Source: Maribacter aquimaris (GTDB taxonomy: Bacteria > Bacteroidota > Bacteroidia > Flavobacteriales > Flavobacteriaceae). From it: a stretch of DNA of 64,000 nucleotides. The notes beneath the pieces are model-generated. The model was not told the origin of the DNA and did no database searches. It saw only the letters and a list, made by a program, of their open reading frames with translations. Positions within the stretch are counted from its first letter, which is position 1; each line of letters opens with the position of its first letter. The stretch spans positions 124,001-188,000 of the forward strand of contig NZ_JABTCF010000001.1 in the NCBI RefSeq assembly GCF_014596745.1, in the 5' to 3' direction. Both the position numbers and the translations under genes were made by a program. This document shows, piece by piece, positions 62,164 through 64,000 of this stretch.

Positions 62164-62696
62164 ATGACTTGGGTCATTGTTTTAGGGTTAGTGTTCATCT
62201 TCCTTTTCCTGAAAATAGGTTATGACATTGCTTATTGTCCTAATACTCCTATGTGTATTCATGCGGTTCCTATTATTGATGAAAGTGGTTCTTTTCATTG
62301 TTACGGGTACCCTTGAATATTTTATACAAGCCAAAGGATTGGAGGGGGCAGTTGATTCGGATTCACATTAAGGCCTTGTTCATGGATTTCTATTTCCATC
62401 CTTTAAATCGAATAAGTTCCCAGGAAAAGGAAAAAAACATAAAAAACAATAGGTTTCTAAAAAGAGGCATCTCAAAATAAATGGTATTCTTAAGGCTTTA
62501 CAAACCTAAAGTCAGTCAACTAGTATTGAATATTGATACAGGGAATTGTATCACAGATGCCAAATTGTATCCTGTATTTGCTTTTTTAAACCTTAGCCAG
62601 GGACAATTCAATATTAATTTTATGGGACAAAACCAATTCATACTTCCTATACAGAATAGACCAATACTTGTAATTAGAGCACTTATTAACACTTAA
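62164..62696 (+). pseudogene. Decayed gene upstream of the gerW-like pseudogene
   Basis: An N-terminal membrane segment (MTWVIVLGLVFIFLFLKIG) is in one frame from 62164. A second frame, open from 62283, reads LRVPLNILYKPKDWRGQLIR and KALFMDFYFHPLNR, then meets a single TAA at 62478. The same frame goes on with KVSQLVLNIDTGNCITDAKL and PILVIRALINT to 62696. The pieces fit one membrane protein broken by a frameshift and one in-frame stop. The context beside GerW/YtfJ suggests a YtfI/DUF2953-like gene, but that name is a guess. Confidence 0.5.
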
Positions 62697-62707
62697 AACC
62701 CAATACT

Positions 62708-63070
62708 ATGGAATTCCGTTTTGAAAAATTATTGGCAAAGACCACAGACTTTATGAAGGCCGAGGCCGATACAGAAACTGTAGTTGGCAAATAATTTAAA
62801 CTGGGTGAATTTAAATGTGTACCCGTTATAAAGGTAGGCATGGGATTTGGCTCTGGTAGGGGTGAAGGCACAAAAGGCCAGGGCATGGGTGCTGGTGCGA
62901 CTGTGGACATTGAACCTATTAGCTTTTTAGTGACCATAGGTGATCAAATTTCATTTTTGAAAGCAGGCAAATCACACGGATTGGCTACTGCATTTAAAAA
63001 GGTTCCTGGCCTTATTGAAATAAAACCAGAAATAGGAAAGCCGAAGAAACCGGCGCTTAAATCTTCCTAA
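62708..63070 (+). pseudogene. GerW/YtfJ-family gene with an in-frame stop
   Basis: The full frame is 121 codons. It opens MEFRFEKLLAKTTDFMKAEA, and after TVVGK comes TAA (62792-62794). It continues without frame change as FKLGEFKCVPVIKVGMGFGS, then the Gly-rich stretch GEGTKGQGMGAGATV, IEPISFLVTIGDQISFLKAG and a basic tail. This is the complete GerW/YtfJ layout, interrupted only by codon 29. Relatives read E or Q there, so one base change (GAA or CAA to TAA) explains it. The rest shows no other damage, so the loss is recent or the stop is read through. Confidence 0.85.
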
Positions 63071-63090
63071 AAGGCGAAGGATCTATAATC

Positions 63091-63128
63091 AAAGGATGGT
63101 TTTCCTTAAGGGCAAACCATCCTTTTTT
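63091..63128 (+). terminator. Terminator after the gerW-like pseudogene
   Basis: AAAGGATGGTTT pairs with AAACCATCCTTT around an 11-nt loop and is followed by a T run. The signal is intact although the gene is broken. Confidence 0.88.
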
Positions 63129-63206
63129 ATGGGAACGTTTGTACCGTGTGAAGAACTACATAAGCAACAAAATCTTTTACTATTATTAAATTAATTAGCA
63201 AAACCT

Positions 63207-63214
63207 TATATTTG
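63207..63214 (+). promoter_or_regulatory. -7 element for the cold-shock gene
   Basis: TATATTTG fits TAnnTTTG. Transcription would start near 63220, leaving a leader of about 125 nt before the ATG at 63348, as is usual for cold-shock mRNAs. Confidence 0.55.
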
Positions 63215-63233
63215 CATAAGTTTTTGAATTAGG

Positions 63234-63256
63234 GACCATTTTTCAATGAAATGGTC
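63234..63256 (+). promoter_or_regulatory. Hairpin in the cold-shock leader
   Basis: GACCATTT pairs perfectly with AAATGGTC around a 7-nt loop, near the predicted 5' end of the cold-shock mRNA. It is followed by a U-rich single-stranded region up to the start codon. It has no terminator-like T run directly after it. Confidence 0.5.
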
Positions 63257-63347
63257 ATATGTTTTCTCCAAGATTGTTTTTTTTCATAGCACGATTTGTT
63301 TAAGCCCTTTTTCTTAAATTTAAAACAAAAATTTATTGTAATAAAAT

Positions 63348-63803
63348 ATGGCCAAGTCGCAACAGACATTTAACAAAAGTGAAAAAGAAAAGAAGCGTTT
63401 GAAAAAACGTGAGGAAAAGAAAAAGAAAAAAGTAGCTCGAAAAGCTGCAGCTAAAGAAAGTGGCGGCGGCATTCAGTTTGCTTACGTTGATTACAACGGC
63501 AATTTAACCGATACCCCTCCAGATCCATCCCAAAAGATAGAAATCGAGGCAGAGGATATTGTTTTGGGAATTCCTAAGAAAGAGGAAAGTGATGAGGAGA
63601 AATTCGATCCAGTAAGAACAGGTAAAGTTTCTTTCTATGATTCTTCCAAAGGATTTGGTTTTATCATAGATGCGGTTGACCAAGAAAAGTATTTTACCCA
63701 TGTCAGTGGTTTAATTGATGAAATCGAAGAAAACGATAAAGTATCCTTTGAACTTGAAAAAGGGCAACGTGGTATGAATGCCGTTAGGGTTAAGAAAATC
63801 TAA
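63348..63803 (+). CDS. Cold-shock-domain protein with basic N-terminal extension
   Basis: 151 aa. The first 40 residues are a lysine-rich helix (KSEKEKKRLKKREEKKKKK). An acidic linker (45-88) precedes a C-terminal cold-shock domain (about 90-151): TGKVSFYDSSKGFGFI has RNP1 and EKYFTHVSGL is the RNP2 equivalent. RNP2 aromatic residues are changed (YFTHVS for VFVHFS). It binds RNA or single-stranded DNA. Single gene with its own long leader and terminator. This layout, CSD at the C-terminus after a charged tail, is common in Bacteroidota. Confidence 0.92.
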   Translation: MAKSQQTFNKSEKEKKRLKKREEKKKKKVARKAAAKESGGGIQFAYVDYNGNLTDTPPDPSQKIEIEAEDIVLGIPKKEESDEEKFDPVRTGKVSFYDSSKGFGFIIDAVDQEKYFTHVSGLIDEIEENDKVSFELEKGQRGMNAVRVKKI

Positions 63804-63835
63804 CACCATACCATTTCATAACAAATTTGATTTAT

Positions 63836-63867
63836 AAAGACCGTGATACATTTGCGGTCTTTTTGTT
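63836..63867 (+). terminator. Terminator of the cold-shock gene
   Basis: AAAGACCG pairs with CGGTCTTT around an 11-nt loop, followed by a TTTTG tail, 33 nt past the stop codon. Confidence 0.85.
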
Positions 63868-64000
63868 TCTTACCATTTCAAGCCTGCCACCAATAGAGGG
63901 CATAAGCCCCCCTAAAAGCATATCAAAATAAATGTTCGCCCTACATTGATTCGGCCGATTATCAAATGATCAAAAATACCCAATCTTAGGATAGGGATTA

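Noticed and set aside
62298-62696. Two separate plus-strand genes (62298-62480 and 62481-62696)
   Set aside because: Both are in the same frame, separated only by one TAA. The second lacks a plausible N-terminus, so one decayed gene is the simpler reading.

Overview
The window is chromosomal DNA from a member of the Bacteroidota, most likely a marine Flavobacteriaceae. The evidence is AT-rich sequence, promoters of the TTG-N17-TAnnTTTG type (clear at menB and at the XRE/RamB-like gene), a 287-aa primary sigma factor of the short Bacteroidota type, many SPII lipoproteins (LxxC) and secreted peptidases, DUF5916/CBM9 and BNR-repeat proteins, and flavobacterial histidine kinases. No rRNA, tRNA, CRISPR array, prophage or intact insertion sequence was found.

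Layout. 1-4.9 kb: truA, corA, a cysE-cysM pair, a DUF2461 gene and a small hypothetical. 5-10.4 kb: secreted proteins (BNR propeller, LolA-like, M19 dipeptidase). 10.5-15.8 kb: hybrid histidine kinase, HEAT-like membrane protein, two tiny sibling ORFs, rpoD, a DUF6155-like gene. 16-20 kb: SF2 helicase, glycosyltransferase and a tandem duplication of a small secreted protein gene with its leader; a third copy lies at 25 kb. 20-24.6 kb: glyoxylate shunt (aceB-aceA) divergent from its likely RamB/ScfR-type regulator, with a palindromic operator between. 25-30 kb: GH30, M20 and M28 hydrolases and a YfcC transporter remnant. 30.4-40.0 kb: one tightly packed minus-strand signalling operon. 40-49.4 kb: S9 peptidase, menB, serine hydrolase and a peptidoglycan-type operon. 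49.4-50.8 kb: REP-like palindromic repeats around a GIY-YIG nuclease. 51-58.8 kb: VWA lipoprotein, xdhC/mocA/amidohydrolase, a sigma/SHOCT deletion scar, a GntR regulator and a DUF5916 barrel. 59-64 kb: an EF-G paralogue, an array of 37-aa ORFs, two adjacent decayed genes (the second GerW/YtfJ-like) and a cold-shock protein.

The strongest candidate for an undescribed system is the operon at 40030-30444 (minus). It encodes three histidine kinases with nearly the same catalytic core but different sensors, a single-domain response regulator, a response regulator fused to a class III nucleotide cyclase, and a membrane protein resembling Pycsar (PycTM) effectors. The purine-selecting residues of the cyclase look like those of a class IIIb adenylate cyclase rather than a pyrimidine cyclase. 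The order suggests kinase to REC-cyclase to cyclic nucleotide to membrane effector.

The second candidate is a set of very small genes: three tandem 37-aa basic paralogues (61348-61830), twin 32/33-aa ORFs beside rpoD (13924-14166), and three copies of an 80-82 aa secreted protein preceded by a conserved, apparently structured leader of about 160 nt.
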